Assembly: GCF_900103175.1 (NCBI RefSeq)
Contig: NZ_FNLF01000002.1
Coordinates: forward strand, 2,556,136 to 2,620,135
Length of the DNA stretch: 64,000 bases
Reading direction: 5' to 3'
Source: Tsukamurella pulmonis
GTDB lineage: Bacteria; Actinomycetota; Actinomycetes; Mycobacteriales; Mycobacteriaceae
Part shown: piece after piece, positions 1 to 8,278 of the stretch
Layout of the letters: every line of letters begins with the position of its first letter
How positions within the stretch are numbered: position 1 is the first letter of the stretch
Program-made: the position numbers and the translations under genes
Notes under the pieces: generated by a model
What the model was told of the DNA's origin: nothing
Database searches by the model: none
What the model saw: the letters and a program-made list of their open reading frames with translations, nothing else

Positions 1-1433
1 ACCACACGGCGCCAGGCCTCGCGCTGATCGTCGGTGTACAGGCCCGTGCAGCCGGGTGTAATCCGGCCGTCCGCGGAGACGCAGACCATCTCGGTCATGA
101 CCAGGCCGGCCCCGCCGAGCGCCTTGGAGCCGAGGTGCATGACGTGGAAGTCGTTGGGCATGCCGTCCACGGCGGAGTACATGTCCATGGGCGAGACCAC
201 GATCCGGTTCTTCAGCGTCAGGTCGCCGATGCTGAGGGGATGGAACATCGCCGGGGTCTCGGGTCCCGCTTCGGTACCCGCGCTGAAGGAGCGCATGATC
301 CGGTCGGCGAAGTCCGCGTCGCGGAGCCGCAGGTTGTCAAACGTGATGCGGCGGCTGCGCGTGAGCAGATTGAAGGTGAACTGGACCTGGTCCTGCTCCC
401 GGTAGGTGCCGATGGTCTCGAACCACTCGAGGGAGGCCTGCGCGGCGCGCTGCGTCGATTCGACGACGGGCCGCCGCTCCTCCTCGTAGACCTTGAGGGC
501 GGTGCCGAGGTCGCCGTTCTCGTGCAGGCACGCCGCCAGCGAAAGTGCGTCCTCCATGGCGAGCTTGGTGCCGGAGCCGATGGAGAAGTGCGCCGTGTGC
601 GCGGCGTCGCCGAGCAGCACCAGGTTCCGATGCACCCAGCTGGTGTTGCGGACGGTGGTGAAGGTGATCCACTGCGAGTTGTTGGCGAGGATGCGGCTGT
701 CGCCGAGGTACGGGGCGAAGATCTCCGCGATCCGCTCGATGGCGGCCTCGTCGTTCTCGCCCGGCGCGAAGGCCCGGCTCTCGGTGGCGTCGAATCCGGC
801 GCGCCGCCAGACGTCCTCGGCCATCTCGACGATGAACGTACTGCCCTGATCCGAGTACGGGTAGCCGTGGATCTGCATCGTGCCCCACTGCGTGTCCTCG
901 ACGATGAACGTGAAGGCCTCGAAGACCTTCTCGGTGCCGAGCCACATGTACTTGCACCGCCGCCGGTCCAGGTCAGGCTCGAAGCCCTCGGCGAAACGGC
1001 TGCGGGCGGCGGAGTTCAGGCCGTCGGCGGCGAGCACGAGATCGTGCGTGGCCATCAGCTCCTCGACGTCCGGGGCGGGCGTCGCGAACCGCACGTCGAC
1101 GCCCAGGTCGAGGCAGCGGCGCTGCAGCAGGGCGAGGAGGTCGTGCCGGTTCATCGCGGCGAAGCCCTGGCCGCCCACGGTGTTCCATCGACCGCGGTAG
1201 TGCACGTCGATGTCGGTCCACCGGGCGAACAGCGATTCCATCTGCCCGTAGATCACCGGGTCGGCGCTCTCGATGCCGCCGAGGGTCTCGTCGGAGAAGA
1301 CGACGCCGAAGCCGAAGGTGTCCTCGGCCCGGTTCCGCTCGAACAGGGTGATCTCGTGGGCGGGATCGAGTTGCTTCATCAAGGCGGAGAAGTAGAGGCC
1401 GCCGGGGCCACCGCCGATCACTGCGATCTTCAT
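1..1433 (-). CDS. bifunctional aryl-CoA (salicylyl-CoA 5-) hydroxylase/oxidoreductase, partial
   Basis: Flavoprotein predicted to hydroxylate an aromatic CoA thioester (salicylyl-CoA to gentisyl-CoA, or the related 2-aminobenzoyl-CoA reaction). The start ATG at 1433 opens with KIAVIGGGPGGLYFSAL, the Rossmann FAD motif of class A monooxygenases. From about residue 395 a second, Old Yellow Enzyme-like domain begins (MFHPLSIGDLTLKNRIVVSP, later MVCVSADGRITPGC). This hydroxylase-OYE fusion is typical of salicylyl-CoA 5-hydroxylase and 2-aminobenzoyl-CoA monooxygenase/reductase, usually about 770 residues; only some 477 are in the window and the C-terminus lies beyond base 1. It is the fifth gene of a minus-strand operon, 31 bp after the CoA ligase that would make its substrate. 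Family is clear; the exact substrate is not. Confidence 0.88.
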   Translation of the reverse strand, partial: MKIAVIGGGPGGLYFSALMKQLDPAHEITLFERNRAEDTFGFGVVFSDETLGGIESADPVIYGQMESLFARWTDIDVHYRGRWNTVGGQGFAAMNRHDLLALLQRRCLDLGVDVRFATPAPDVEELMATHDLVLAADGLNSAARSRFAEGFEPDLDRRRCKYMWLGTEKVFEAFTFIVEDTQWGTMQIHGYPYSDQGSTFIVEMAEDVWRRAGFDATESRAFAPGENDEAAIERIAEIFAPYLGDSRILANNSQWITFTTVRNTSWVHRNLVLLGDAAHTAHFSIGSGTKLAMEDALSLAACLHENGDLGTALKVYEEERRPVVESTQRAAQASLEWFETIGTYREQDQVQFTFNLLTRSRRITFDNLRLRDADFADRIMRSFSAGTEAGPETPAMFHPLSIGDLTLKNRIVVSPMDMYSAVDGMPNDFHVMHLGSKALGGAGLVMTEMVCVSADGRITPGCTGLYTDDQREAWRRV

Positions 1434-1464
1434 CTCTGTAGTCCTTCGTGCTGAAATGGGCCGA

Positions 1465-3114
1465 TCAGCCGCGGACCGCGGCGTCGGACTCGCGGGCCAG
1501 TTGTTCTCGGAGCCGGAAGTGCTGGAGCTTGCCGGAGGGGTTGCGCGGCAGTGCGTCCACGAAGCGGACGTCCCGCGGGTACTTGTACGGCGCGAGGCGC
1601 GCCTTCACGCCGTCCTGGATGCGCCGCACCATCGCGTCGCCGGCGTCCTCGCCCTCGCGCAGCACGACGAACGCACAGACGACGGCCCCGCGCTCCGTGT
1701 CGGGCCGGCCGACCACCGCGGCCTCGACGACGGCGTCGTCGGCGCAGATCGCGGCCTCGACCTCGGGACCGCCGATGTTGTAGCCGGAGGAGACGATCAT
1801 CGCGTCGGACCGGGCCTGGAACCGGAAGGTCCCGTCGGCGTCGCGGACGACGGTGTCGCCGGTGACGTTCCAGCCGTTCACCACGTAGCCGAGCTGCCGG
1901 GCGTCGTCGAGGTAGCGGCAGCCGGTGGGGCCGATGGCGGCGAGGCGACCCGCGACCCCCGGGCCGACCTCCTCGTCGTCCGGGCCGAGCACCGTGGCGC
2001 GGTAGCCGGGAACGGGGGTGCCGAGCGCGCCGGGGACGGTGCGGCCGGGCGCGGTGGAGAGGAAGACGTGCAGCAACTCGGTGCAGCCGATGCCGTTGAC
2101 GAGCTCGATACCGCACTCGTCGCGGACCAGCTCGAAGGTCTCCTCCGACAGGTGCTCGCCCGCGGAGACGCCGACGCGGACACCGCGGAGCCGTCCCGCG
2201 CCGCCGCCCCGGATGATCGCGCGGTAGGCGGTCGGCGCGGTGAAGAGGACCGTCACTCCGTGCTCGGCGACGACGTCGGCGAGCTGCGCCGGGGTAGCCC
2301 GCTCGGTGAGCACGGTGCTCGCCCCGAAGCGCAGCGGGAAGACGACGAGGCCGCCGAGGCCGAAGGTGAACGCGAGGGGCGGCGATCCCGCGAAGACGTC
2401 CTCCGGTCCGGGGCGCAGGACGTGCCGGGCGAAGGTGTCGGCGTTGGCCAGGACGTCGCGATGGAAGTGCATCGTGATCTTGGGCCTGCCGGTGCTGCCC
2501 GAGGTCGGGCAGAGCAGGGCGACGTCGTCCGCGGCCGTCGTCACGGGGGTGAAGACCCCGTCCCGACGGGCGGCGCGCTGCTCGAGCCGGTCGGGATCGT
2601 CACCGCCGAGGAGGACCAGCGCGGCGCCGGACCCGGTGCTCCGCAGCGCCGCGCGGAGGTCCGCGGCCGCCGCCGCACCGCTGACGCAGACGACGGGCGT
2701 CGTCCGCTCCAGGAGGTCCACCAGCTCGGCGGGGCGGAGCATGGGCATCGTCGTCACGAGCACGGCGCCGGCCTTCAGCGCGCCGAGCCAGGCGGCCACG
2801 AGCCAGGGGGTGTTGCCCTCGCGGAGCAGCACTCGGTTGCCCGGCCGCACGCCGAACTCGTCGACGAGGACCTGCGCCACCCGGTCCGAGGCCTCGCGCA
2901 GGTCCCGGTAGGTCCACCGCAGCCCCTCGGGCGTCCGGATCGCGGTCCGGTCGCCGAACCGCTCCGCGCCCTCGTCGATGAGGGCGACGGCGGCGTTGAG
3001 GCGATCGGGGTACCGCAGTTCGGGCAGCGTGAACTCGAGCGTCGGCCACTGCTCCGCGGGCGGCAGATGGTCGCGGGCGAAGGTGTCCTCGTGGGCGCTG
3101 GGCGTCAGGGTCAT
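1465..3114 (-). CDS. benzoate/salicylate/2-aminobenzoate-CoA ligase family enzyme
   Basis: ATP-dependent acyl-CoA synthetase (ANL superfamily), 549 residues, predicted to activate an aromatic acid to its CoA thioester. The P-loop signature PTSGSTGRPK is at residues 203-212, the C-terminal hinge region carries SSGYNIGGPEVEAAI, and the adenylation lysine is in NPSGKLQH near the end. Overall pattern (for example PPLAFTFGLGGLVVFPLRFG) matches the 2-aminobenzoate/benzoate-CoA ligase group. I chose the ATG at 3114 because an AGGAGG ribosome site lies just upstream; the frame stays open to 3444 but that part overlaps the thioesterase gene. The next gene is the aryl-CoA hydroxylase, so the two steps are coupled. 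Salicylate is favoured over 2-aminobenzoate by the neighbours, not by the sequence itself. Confidence 0.9.
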   Translation of the reverse strand: MTLTPSAHEDTFARDHLPPAEQWPTLEFTLPELRYPDRLNAAVALIDEGAERFGDRTAIRTPEGLRWTYRDLREASDRVAQVLVDEFGVRPGNRVLLREGNTPWLVAAWLGALKAGAVLVTTMPMLRPAELVDLLERTTPVVCVSGAAAAADLRAALRSTGSGAALVLLGGDDPDRLEQRAARRDGVFTPVTTAADDVALLCPTSGSTGRPKITMHFHRDVLANADTFARHVLRPGPEDVFAGSPPLAFTFGLGGLVVFPLRFGASTVLTERATPAQLADVVAEHGVTVLFTAPTAYRAIIRGGGAGRLRGVRVGVSAGEHLSEETFELVRDECGIELVNGIGCTELLHVFLSTAPGRTVPGALGTPVPGYRATVLGPDDEEVGPGVAGRLAAIGPTGCRYLDDARQLGYVVNGWNVTGDTVVRDADGTFRFQARSDAMIVSSGYNIGGPEVEAAICADDAVVEAAVVGRPDTERGAVVCAFVVLREGEDAGDAMVRRIQDGVKARLAPYKYPRDVRFVDALPRNPSGKLQHFRLREQLARESDAAVRG

Positions 3115-3128
3115 CGTGGGCCTCCTGG

Positions 3129-4043
3129 TCACTGCGCGAGCAGCCCCTCCTGGCACACGGTGGCCAGGTGGGTGCCGTTGCGGTCGTGGAAGCGGCCGGT
3201 GTTGAGGCCGCGGGAGGAGCCGACGTTCACCGACTCCTGGGAGTAGAGGACCCAGTCGTCCAGGCGCGCCGGGCGGTGGAACCACATCGCGTGGTCGAGG
3301 CTGGCGGTGCGCAGGCCGTCGTCGGACCACGACGCACCGAGCGCCCGCAACGAGGGCTCCAAAATCGTGTAGTCGCAGCAGTAGGCCAGCGCGATGTCGT
3401 GGACGGTCTGCTCCTCGGGCAACGTCGAGAAGGCCTTGATCCACACCGCCTGCCGGGGGGCACGGTCACGGTCGCCGGGGAGGTAGATCGGATCGGGGAC
3501 GTGCCGCATCTCGAAACTGCGGCCATGCGACCAGTAGTCGGCGTCGGCGCCGTCGCGTCCCGCGAGGGCCTCGGCGGACGACGGGAGGCCCTCGGGCGCG
3601 GGGACACCGGCGAGACCGGTGCCCGCGACCTCCCCGACGAGCGGCGCCCCGGGGACCTCGGTGCCGTCCGCACCGGCGGCGAAGGAGGCGTAGCAGGTGT
3701 AGATCACTTTACCGCCCTGCAGGCCGCGGACGTGCCGGGTGGCGTATCCCCGCCCGTCGCGCAGGATCTCGACCTCGTAGCGGACGTCGCCGCCGATTTC
3801 CGCCGGGCGCAGGAAGTAGCTGTGGGCGGAGTGCACGGTCTTGCCCTCGACGGTCGCGCACGCCGCGGCGACCGCCTGCGCCACCAGGTCGCCGCCGTAG
3901 GCCTTGGGCCAGGGGACGTACTGGGTGGTGGCGGTGAAGGCGCGGTGCCCCGCGGGGGCGTCGTCGGTCTCCGTGAGGCGGACCGCGTCGAGGAAACGCG
4001 CGGAATCGGCCACGTTGCTGTCGAACTCGTTGACGGTGGTCAT
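3129..4043 (-). CDS. acyl-CoA thioesterase II (TesB family)
   Basis: Double-hotdog thioesterase, 304 residues, normal length for TesB. The first hotdog (about residues 35-122) holds AYGGDLVAQA and HSAHSYFLRP; the second (about 195-304) holds SLDHAMWFHRP and ends in QEGLL. Asp224, the Ser248/Asp250 region and Gln298 correspond to the family Asp-Thr/Ser-Gln active site. Its start overlaps the cupin stop by 4 bp and the ligase starts 14 bp downstream, so it belongs to the aromatic operon. Inference: it releases free gentisate (or the equivalent acid) from the CoA thioester made by the hydroxylase, allowing ring cleavage by a dioxygenase that is not in this window. Confidence 0.9.
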   Translation of the reverse strand: MTTVNEFDSNVADSARFLDAVRLTETDDAPAGHRAFTATTQYVPWPKAYGGDLVAQAVAAACATVEGKTVHSAHSYFLRPAEIGGDVRYEVEILRDGRGYATRHVRGLQGGKVIYTCYASFAAGADGTEVPGAPLVGEVAGTGLAGVPAPEGLPSSAEALAGRDGADADYWSHGRSFEMRHVPDPIYLPGDRDRAPRQAVWIKAFSTLPEEQTVHDIALAYCCDYTILEPSLRALGASWSDDGLRTASLDHAMWFHRPARLDDWVLYSQESVNVGSSRGLNTGRFHDRNGTHLATVCQEGLLAQ

Positions 4044-4495
4044 GCGCGGCGGTACCCCTCGAGCGTGGCGTCGTCGACGTCGTCCAGGTTCACGACGATG
4101 TTCTCGGGCGTGCGACAGGTGAGCCAGACGAGGTCGTCGGTGATCGACATGTTGGCCTCGACGTGCGGCATGTACGGCGGCACGAAGACCCAGTCCCCCT
4201 CGGTCATATCGGTGTACCGGGTGTAGCCCTCGCCGTAGTAGATGCGGCCGTGGCCCGAGAGGACGTAGCCGCCGGTCTCGGCCTCACCGTGGTGGTGCGG
4301 CAGCGACCGGTAGCCGGGCTTGTTGCGCACCTGGCCGTACCAGATCTTCGTGGCGGGCGTGTGCTGGATGCTGACGCCGGAGACGCGGATGCAGTCTCCG
4401 GACTGCGCGGTGTCGGTGCTCTCCGCGCCGTGGCGGGTGACGACGGGGACGTCGCCGGTCGGTAGCAGTGCGGGGTCGACGATCTGTTCGCTCAT
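4040..4495 (-). CDS. small single-domain cupin
   Basis: 151-residue single cupin. Motif 1 is PHHHGEAETGGYVLSGHG (residues 66-83, metal-binding His and Glu) and motif 2 is GDWVFVPPYMPHVEAN (100-115, His111), so metal binding looks intact. It is much too short to be a gentisate 1,2-dioxygenase, which has two cupin domains and about 350-380 residues. It sits second in the aromatic operon, 35 bp after the hydrolase gene and overlapping the thioesterase by ATGA. It may be an accessory isomerase, sensor or small dioxygenase; the sequence does not decide this. Confidence 0.85.
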   Translation of the reverse strand: MSEQIVDPALLPTGDVPVVTRHGAESTDTAQSGDCIRVSGVSIQHTPATKIWYGQVRNKPGYRSLPHHHGEAETGGYVLSGHGRIYYGEGYTRYTDMTEGDWVFVPPYMPHVEANMSITDDLVWLTCRTPENIVVNLDDVDDATLEGYRRA

Positions 4496-4530
4496 GGGCT
4501 TCGCCTTTCTGGTGGTGAACGCGGTTGCGG

Positions 4531-5361
4531 TCAGGCTCGGATACGGATGGTGTTGCGCAGGAGTCCGATCCCCGAGATCTCGGTCTCGAGCACCTGCCCG
4601 TCGGAGAGGAAGCGCTGCGGATCACGGCCCGCGCCCACGCCGGCGGGGGTACCGGTGAGCACGAGGTCGCCGGGGCGCAATCGGGTGAACAGCGAGGCGT
4701 GGTGCAGCAGTTCGGCCGGCGGGAAGAGCAGGTCGTCGAGCGGGGCGTGCTGCACGGTCTCCCCGTCGACGCGGCAGGTCACGACGTGCTCGGCGGGGTC
4801 GAAGGCGTCGGTGGTGACGACGACGGGCCCGACGGGCGTGGTCGCGTCCCAGGCCTTCCCGGAGAGCCACTGGGTGGTGGCCCACTGCCGGTCGCGCAGC
4901 GAGACGTCGTTGCTCACGGTGTAGCCGGCGATCGCGGCCGCGCACTCGGCGACGGAAGCGCGGCGCAGATCGGCGCCCACGACGACGGCGAGTTCCGCCT
5001 CCCAGTCCAGCTTTGTGGTGTCACCGGCGGCGAGGGCGACGTCGGCCTCGGGACCGACGAGGGTATCCGCCCACTTCGCGAAGAAGGTGGGTACCTCGGG
5101 GACGCCGCGGCCCATCTCCTCGATGTGGGCGCGGTAGTTGAGCCCGCAGCACAGCACCTTGCCGGGGGCGCGGATCGGCGCGAGCGGGCGGGCCGCGGGC
5201 GGGAGCGCCTCTCCCTCCTCCGCGGCGCGGCGCGCAGCGGCACGCCAGTCGTCCTGACGCAGAAGCTCGTCGACGCTCGCTGCGCCCGCGCATCGCGGAC
5301 CGGATCCGGTGTCGACGGTGGCGATCGTCCGATCGCCGAGCTGATGGGTTGCGAGCCGCAC
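4531..5361 (-). CDS. fumarylacetoacetate hydrolase family protein, probable fumarylpyruvate hydrolase
   Basis: 276-residue FAH-fold hydrolase. The conserved core is visible: GLNYRAHIEEMG (residues 73-84), KLDWEAELAVVVG (117-129, with metal-ligand candidates Glu121 and Glu123) and YTVSNDVSLRDRQ (147-159). C-terminal LTGTPAGVGAGRDP is also typical. The GTG start at 5361 follows a GGAGG ribosome site. It is the promoter-proximal gene of the aromatic operon. In the gentisate route the expected job is hydrolysis of fumarylpyruvate to fumarate and pyruvate; FAH proteins also act on other 2-oxo acids, so the substrate is inferred from context. Confidence 0.87.
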   Translation of the reverse strand: MRLATHQLGDRTIATVDTGSGPRCAGAASVDELLRQDDWRAAARRAAEEGEALPPAARPLAPIRAPGKVLCCGLNYRAHIEEMGRGVPEVPTFFAKWADTLVGPEADVALAAGDTTKLDWEAELAVVVGADLRRASVAECAAAIAGYTVSNDVSLRDRQWATTQWLSGKAWDATTPVGPVVVTTDAFDPAEHVVTCRVDGETVQHAPLDDLLFPPAELLHHASLFTRLRPGDLVLTGTPAGVGAGRDPQRFLSDGQVLETEISGIGLLRNTIRIRA

Positions 5362-5381
5362 GGGAGAAGCCTCCGAACTCG

Positions 5382-5414
5382 TATATAGCGTTTCTGACGT
5401 CCGTCAGATAGGCT
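5382..5414. promoter_or_regulatory. divergent promoters of the aromatic operon and the Rid/PaaX genes
   Basis: On the minus strand a TATATA-type -10 box (5382-5387) points to the hydrolase start at 5361. On the plus strand TAGGCT (5409-5414) is a -10 box for the Rid gene starting at 5489. The two boxes flank a perfect palindrome, so one bound protein could control both directions. Confidence 0.55.
5393..5408. promoter_or_regulatory. 16-bp perfect palindrome, candidate operator
   Basis: TCTGACG-TC-CGTCAGA: two 7-bp arms that are exact reverse complements around a 2-bp centre. It lies between the divergent -10 boxes and would cover the -35 region of the minus promoter and the -35/-10 spacer of the plus promoter. 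The PaaX-like protein encoded at 5945-6766 is the best candidate to bind it. Confidence 0.6.
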
Positions 5415-5488
5415 GAATGTAGCACGGATCACACCTCTGGGACAGACCCTTCTTCGTCACCGATCCGCCTCTGCATGAAAGGAACCCC

Positions 5489-5899
5489 ATGTCCGCCAAG
5501 GTCACCGTCAATCCCCCGCAGCTCGCCGTCCCCCGTGGCTTCGCGCACGGCACACGCGTCGGGAACACCCTCCATCTGGGCGGCCAGACCGCCATGGACG
5601 CCGAGGGCGCGATCGTCCCCGGCGGCATCGTCGAGCAGTTCCGCCGCGCGTTCTCCAACGTGCTGGCCACAGTCGCCGAAGCGGGTGGTACGCCAGACGA
5701 TCTGGTCTCGGTGACCATCTACCTCACGGACGTGCAGGACTACCAGCGCAACGGCAAAGAGATCGGCCGCGTCTGGCGCGAGCTCGCCGGCGACCACTAC
5801 CCCGCCATGGCGGGTATCGGCATCAGCGAGCTGTGGCAGCCCGAGGCGATGATCGAGATCGCAGGCATCGCGGAGATCGGCTCCGGCGCACGCGGGTAG
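5489..5899 (+). CDS. Rid (YjgF/YER057c/UK114) family protein lacking the usual arginine
   Basis: 136-residue Rid-fold protein (HTRVGNTLHLGGQTAMDAEG near residue 25, LVSVTIYLTDVQDYQRNG near 73). True RidA enamine/imine deaminases carry an Arg in PARxxV near residue 105; here the equivalent stretch is YPAMAGIGI, so the carboxylate-binding Arg seems absent. This points to a Rid subfamily whose reaction is not the classic one. The ATG follows AAAGGAAC. It is divergent from the aromatic operon and 45 bp before the PaaX-like regulator, which suggests a role on an intermediate of that pathway. Confidence 0.85.
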   Translation: MSAKVTVNPPQLAVPRGFAHGTRVGNTLHLGGQTAMDAEGAIVPGGIVEQFRRAFSNVLATVAEAGGTPDDLVSVTIYLTDVQDYQRNGKEIGRVWRELAGDHYPAMAGIGISELWQPEAMIEIAGIAEIGSGARG

Positions 5900-5944
5900 C
5901 CTCGCCCTGAGGCCGGCACGGGACCGGACGGTGAGGAGGGGCCG

Positions 5945-6766
5945 ATGACGGAAGCAACGCGCGCACAGCCGCTGGTCCGCGATCTCATCGTCTCGCTGTT
6001 CGGCCTCTACGGGCGCGGCGAGGAACCGTTGCCGATCGCGCAGATCATCGCCCTCGTCGGCACCGCCGGCCCCGACGAGCAATCGGTGCGCTCTAGCGTC
6101 TCCCGGATGAAGTCGCGGGGCCTCTTAGAGGCCGCGACCCCCGGCCGCTACCGCCTCGCCGGGAGGCGCGCCGCGGCCTTCGAGGCGGGCGACACCCGGA
6201 TCTTCGGCGAGCACGGCTACGACGCAGTGGCACCCTGGAGCCTCGCCGTGTTCTCGGTCCCCGAATCACAGCGCGCCCGAAGGGTACTTCTGAAGAAGAC
6301 TCTGAGCGAGATGGGCTTCGGCGTGGTCGCCGCCAGCGTCTACCTCGCGCCGTCGGGCATCGGCAACGAGGCGCGCGAGCGGCTCATCCGCCTCGAGCTC
6401 GACGGCTATGTCGAGTGGTTCGAGCTACACGCTCCCGACATCGAGCGGCTACGGACGCAGGCCGGACAGTGGTGGCCCCTCGACGCCCTAGCCGAGGACT
6501 ACCGCACCTTCCTCGACGAGTTCGGCCCTGTACGGGAGCGATGGGAATCCGCCGCCGGGACCGACGAGGACGCCTTCGCCGATCACCTCCGGCTCGTCAC
6601 CTCCTGGCGCGAACTGCCCTACCGCGACCCGGGCCTGCCCGTCGACGCGTTGCCGCGGGACTGGCCCGGCGCCGACGCGCGCGCGCTGTTCCTGGAGCTG
6701 CGCGGCGTCCTCGCGGGACCCGCAGCCCGCTTCGCGGGTCACGCGGATCTCGAGCGTCGCGACTGA
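5945..6766 (+). CDS. PaaX-like GntR-type transcriptional regulator
   Basis: 273 residues. An N-terminal winged helix (about 10-70; DEQSVRSSVSRMKSRGLLE) is followed by a PaaX-type central and C-terminal region (PWSLAVFSVPESQRARR, later LVTSWRELPYRDPGLPVDALPRDWPG). PaaX proteins are repressors that sense aryl-CoA thioesters, which fits a pathway running through CoA esters. The ATG is preceded by a strong GAGGAGGGG site. It is likely co-transcribed with the Rid gene and autoregulated through the palindrome at 5393-5408; ligand and operator are inferred. Confidence 0.85.
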   Translation: MTEATRAQPLVRDLIVSLFGLYGRGEEPLPIAQIIALVGTAGPDEQSVRSSVSRMKSRGLLEAATPGRYRLAGRRAAAFEAGDTRIFGEHGYDAVAPWSLAVFSVPESQRARRVLLKKTLSEMGFGVVAASVYLAPSGIGNEARERLIRLELDGYVEWFELHAPDIERLRTQAGQWWPLDALAEDYRTFLDEFGPVRERWESAAGTDEDAFADHLRLVTSWRELPYRDPGLPVDALPRDWPGADARALFLELRGVLAGPAARFAGHADLERRD

Positions 6767-6811
6767 GGAAGCGCGCCGGATCGCGCTGCCGGTGCAGCGC
6801 GCCTCCATTGT

Positions 6812-6817
6812 TAGGAT
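6812..6817 (+). promoter_or_regulatory. candidate -10 box of the MFS gene
   Basis: TAGGAT lies in the 90-bp gap after the PaaX gene, in a locally AT-richer patch. It would give a transcript starting near 6824, ahead of the uncertain MFS start. Confidence 0.4.
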
Positions 6818-6853
6818 TGCTAGCAGCCCACCACCGACACCGAAGGCATCGCC

Positions 6854-8266
6854 CTGTCTCCGTCATACTCCCGCGCCGCCGTCGCCGTCCTGTGCGCCGC
6901 GGGCATCGTGGTCGCGCTGATGCAGACCATCATCGTGCCGCTGATCCCCCAGCTCCCCGACCTCGTCGGGACCACCCCGTCGAACGCCTCCTGGACGCTG
7001 ACGATCACCCTGCTCGTCGGCGCCATCGGCACGCCGATCGCCGGTCGCCTCGGCGACATGTTCGGCAAGCGCCGCGTGCTGCTGGGCAACATGGCCGCGG
7101 TCGCTCTCGGGTCGGCCGTCTGCGCCGTCTCGACCTCCTTGCTGCCGTTCCTCGTCGGCCGAGGCCTGCAGGGGCTCGGGATCGGCGCGATCGCGGTCGG
7201 CATCAGCATCCTGCGCGACATCGTGCCGCCGGCACAGCTCGGCGCGGCGGTCGGCGCGATGAGCGCGTCGCTGGGAGTGGGCGGGGCGCTCGGGCTGCCG
7301 TTCGCCGCGGCGGTCGCCCGGCACCTCAGTTGGCACGCGCTGTTCTGGCTGTGCGCGCTCGCCGCCGTGCTGTGCGCGGCCGCGATCCTGCGGTTCGTCC
7401 CCGAGGGGCCGTCCGAGCGTGGCGGACGCTTCGACGTGGTCGGCACGCTCGGCCTCACCGCCGTGTTGACCTTCGTGCTGCTCCCGCTGTCCAAGGCCGC
7501 CGACTGGGGGTGGACGGATCCCCTCACCCTCGGCATGTTCGCGGCGTTCGCGGTCTCGGCGGTCGCGTGGTGGCGCTACGAGCGACGCACCCCGAATGCG
7601 CTCATCGACGTCGACACCCTGCTGCACCCGCCGATCCTGCTGACCAACATCGCCTCCGTCGCCACCGGCTTCGCGTTCTACGCGATGCAGATGATGCCCA
7701 TCCAGTTGCTCATGGCGCCGGACGAGGCACCCGCCGGCCTCGGCCTCGACATGGTGCCCGCGAGCCTGGTGCTCATGCCCACCGGCCTCGTGATGTTCGG
7801 CTTCTCCTACGTGAGCTCGTGGATCACCGACCGGCACGGCGCCCGCCTGTCGCTGGCGATCGGCGGCGTCGTGATCGCGGGCGGTTACCTGGTGCTCCTC
7901 GCGGCGCTGACCGGCCCCTGGTCCATCACATGGCAGTGGATCCTCGGGGCGAGCGCGCTCGTCGGTGCAGGCCTGGGTGTCGCCTACTCCGCGATGCCGG
8001 CGCTGATCATGTCGGTGGTCCCGGTCTCGCAGACGGGCGAGGCCAACGGGGTCAACGCGCTGATGCGTTCGGTCGGCACGTCGATGGCCACGGCGGTCGT
8101 CGGCATGGTCCTGACCGGTGCGACCGTGGTCACCGTCACCGCCGGGGGCCCGGTCCGCACCCCCTCCGCCGGCGCCTACGAGGCCACCATCCTGATCAGC
8201 CTCGCCGTGTGCGCACTGGCCGTCGCCTGCTCCCTCGCCATTCCGCGACGCCGCGCGGCCGCCTGA
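6854..8266 (+). CDS. MFS transporter (drug-exporter type), start uncertain
   Basis: Integral membrane protein of about 470 residues with 12-14 predicted helices. The loop motif GRLGDMFGKRRVLL after helix 2 and the repeated Gly/Ala helices mark a major facilitator exporter. The first canonical start in frame is GTG 6908, but it would cut helix 1 in half; the coding signal (SRAAVAVLCAAGIVVALMQ) begins earlier, and upstream only CTG codons (6854, 6890) are available before a stop at 6821. I give 6854 as the probable extent. It is followed 24 bp later by a lipase gene that has its own -10 box. Substrate unknown. Confidence 0.82.
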   Translation: MSPSYSRAAVAVLCAAGIVVALMQTIIVPLIPQLPDLVGTTPSNASWTLTITLLVGAIGTPIAGRLGDMFGKRRVLLGNMAAVALGSAVCAVSTSLLPFLVGRGLQGLGIGAIAVGISILRDIVPPAQLGAAVGAMSASLGVGGALGLPFAAAVARHLSWHALFWLCALAAVLCAAAILRFVPEGPSERGGRFDVVGTLGLTAVLTFVLLPLSKAADWGWTDPLTLGMFAAFAVSAVAWWRYERRTPNALIDVDTLLHPPILLTNIASVATGFAFYAMQMMPIQLLMAPDEAPAGLGLDMVPASLVLMPTGLVMFGFSYVSSWITDRHGARLSLAIGGVVIAGGYLVLLAALTGPWSITWQWILGASALVGAGLGVAYSAMPALIMSVVPVSQTGEANGVNALMRSVGTSMATAVVGMVLTGATVVTVTAGGPVRTPSAGAYEATILISLAVCALAVACSLAIPRRRAAA

Positions 8267-8278
8267 GCCCCGTCCTGT

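Noticed and set aside
1456-3246. 596-codon plus-strand open frame opposite the CoA ligase
   Set aside because: No domain, runs across the ligase and into the thioesterase gene, explained by high third-position GC.
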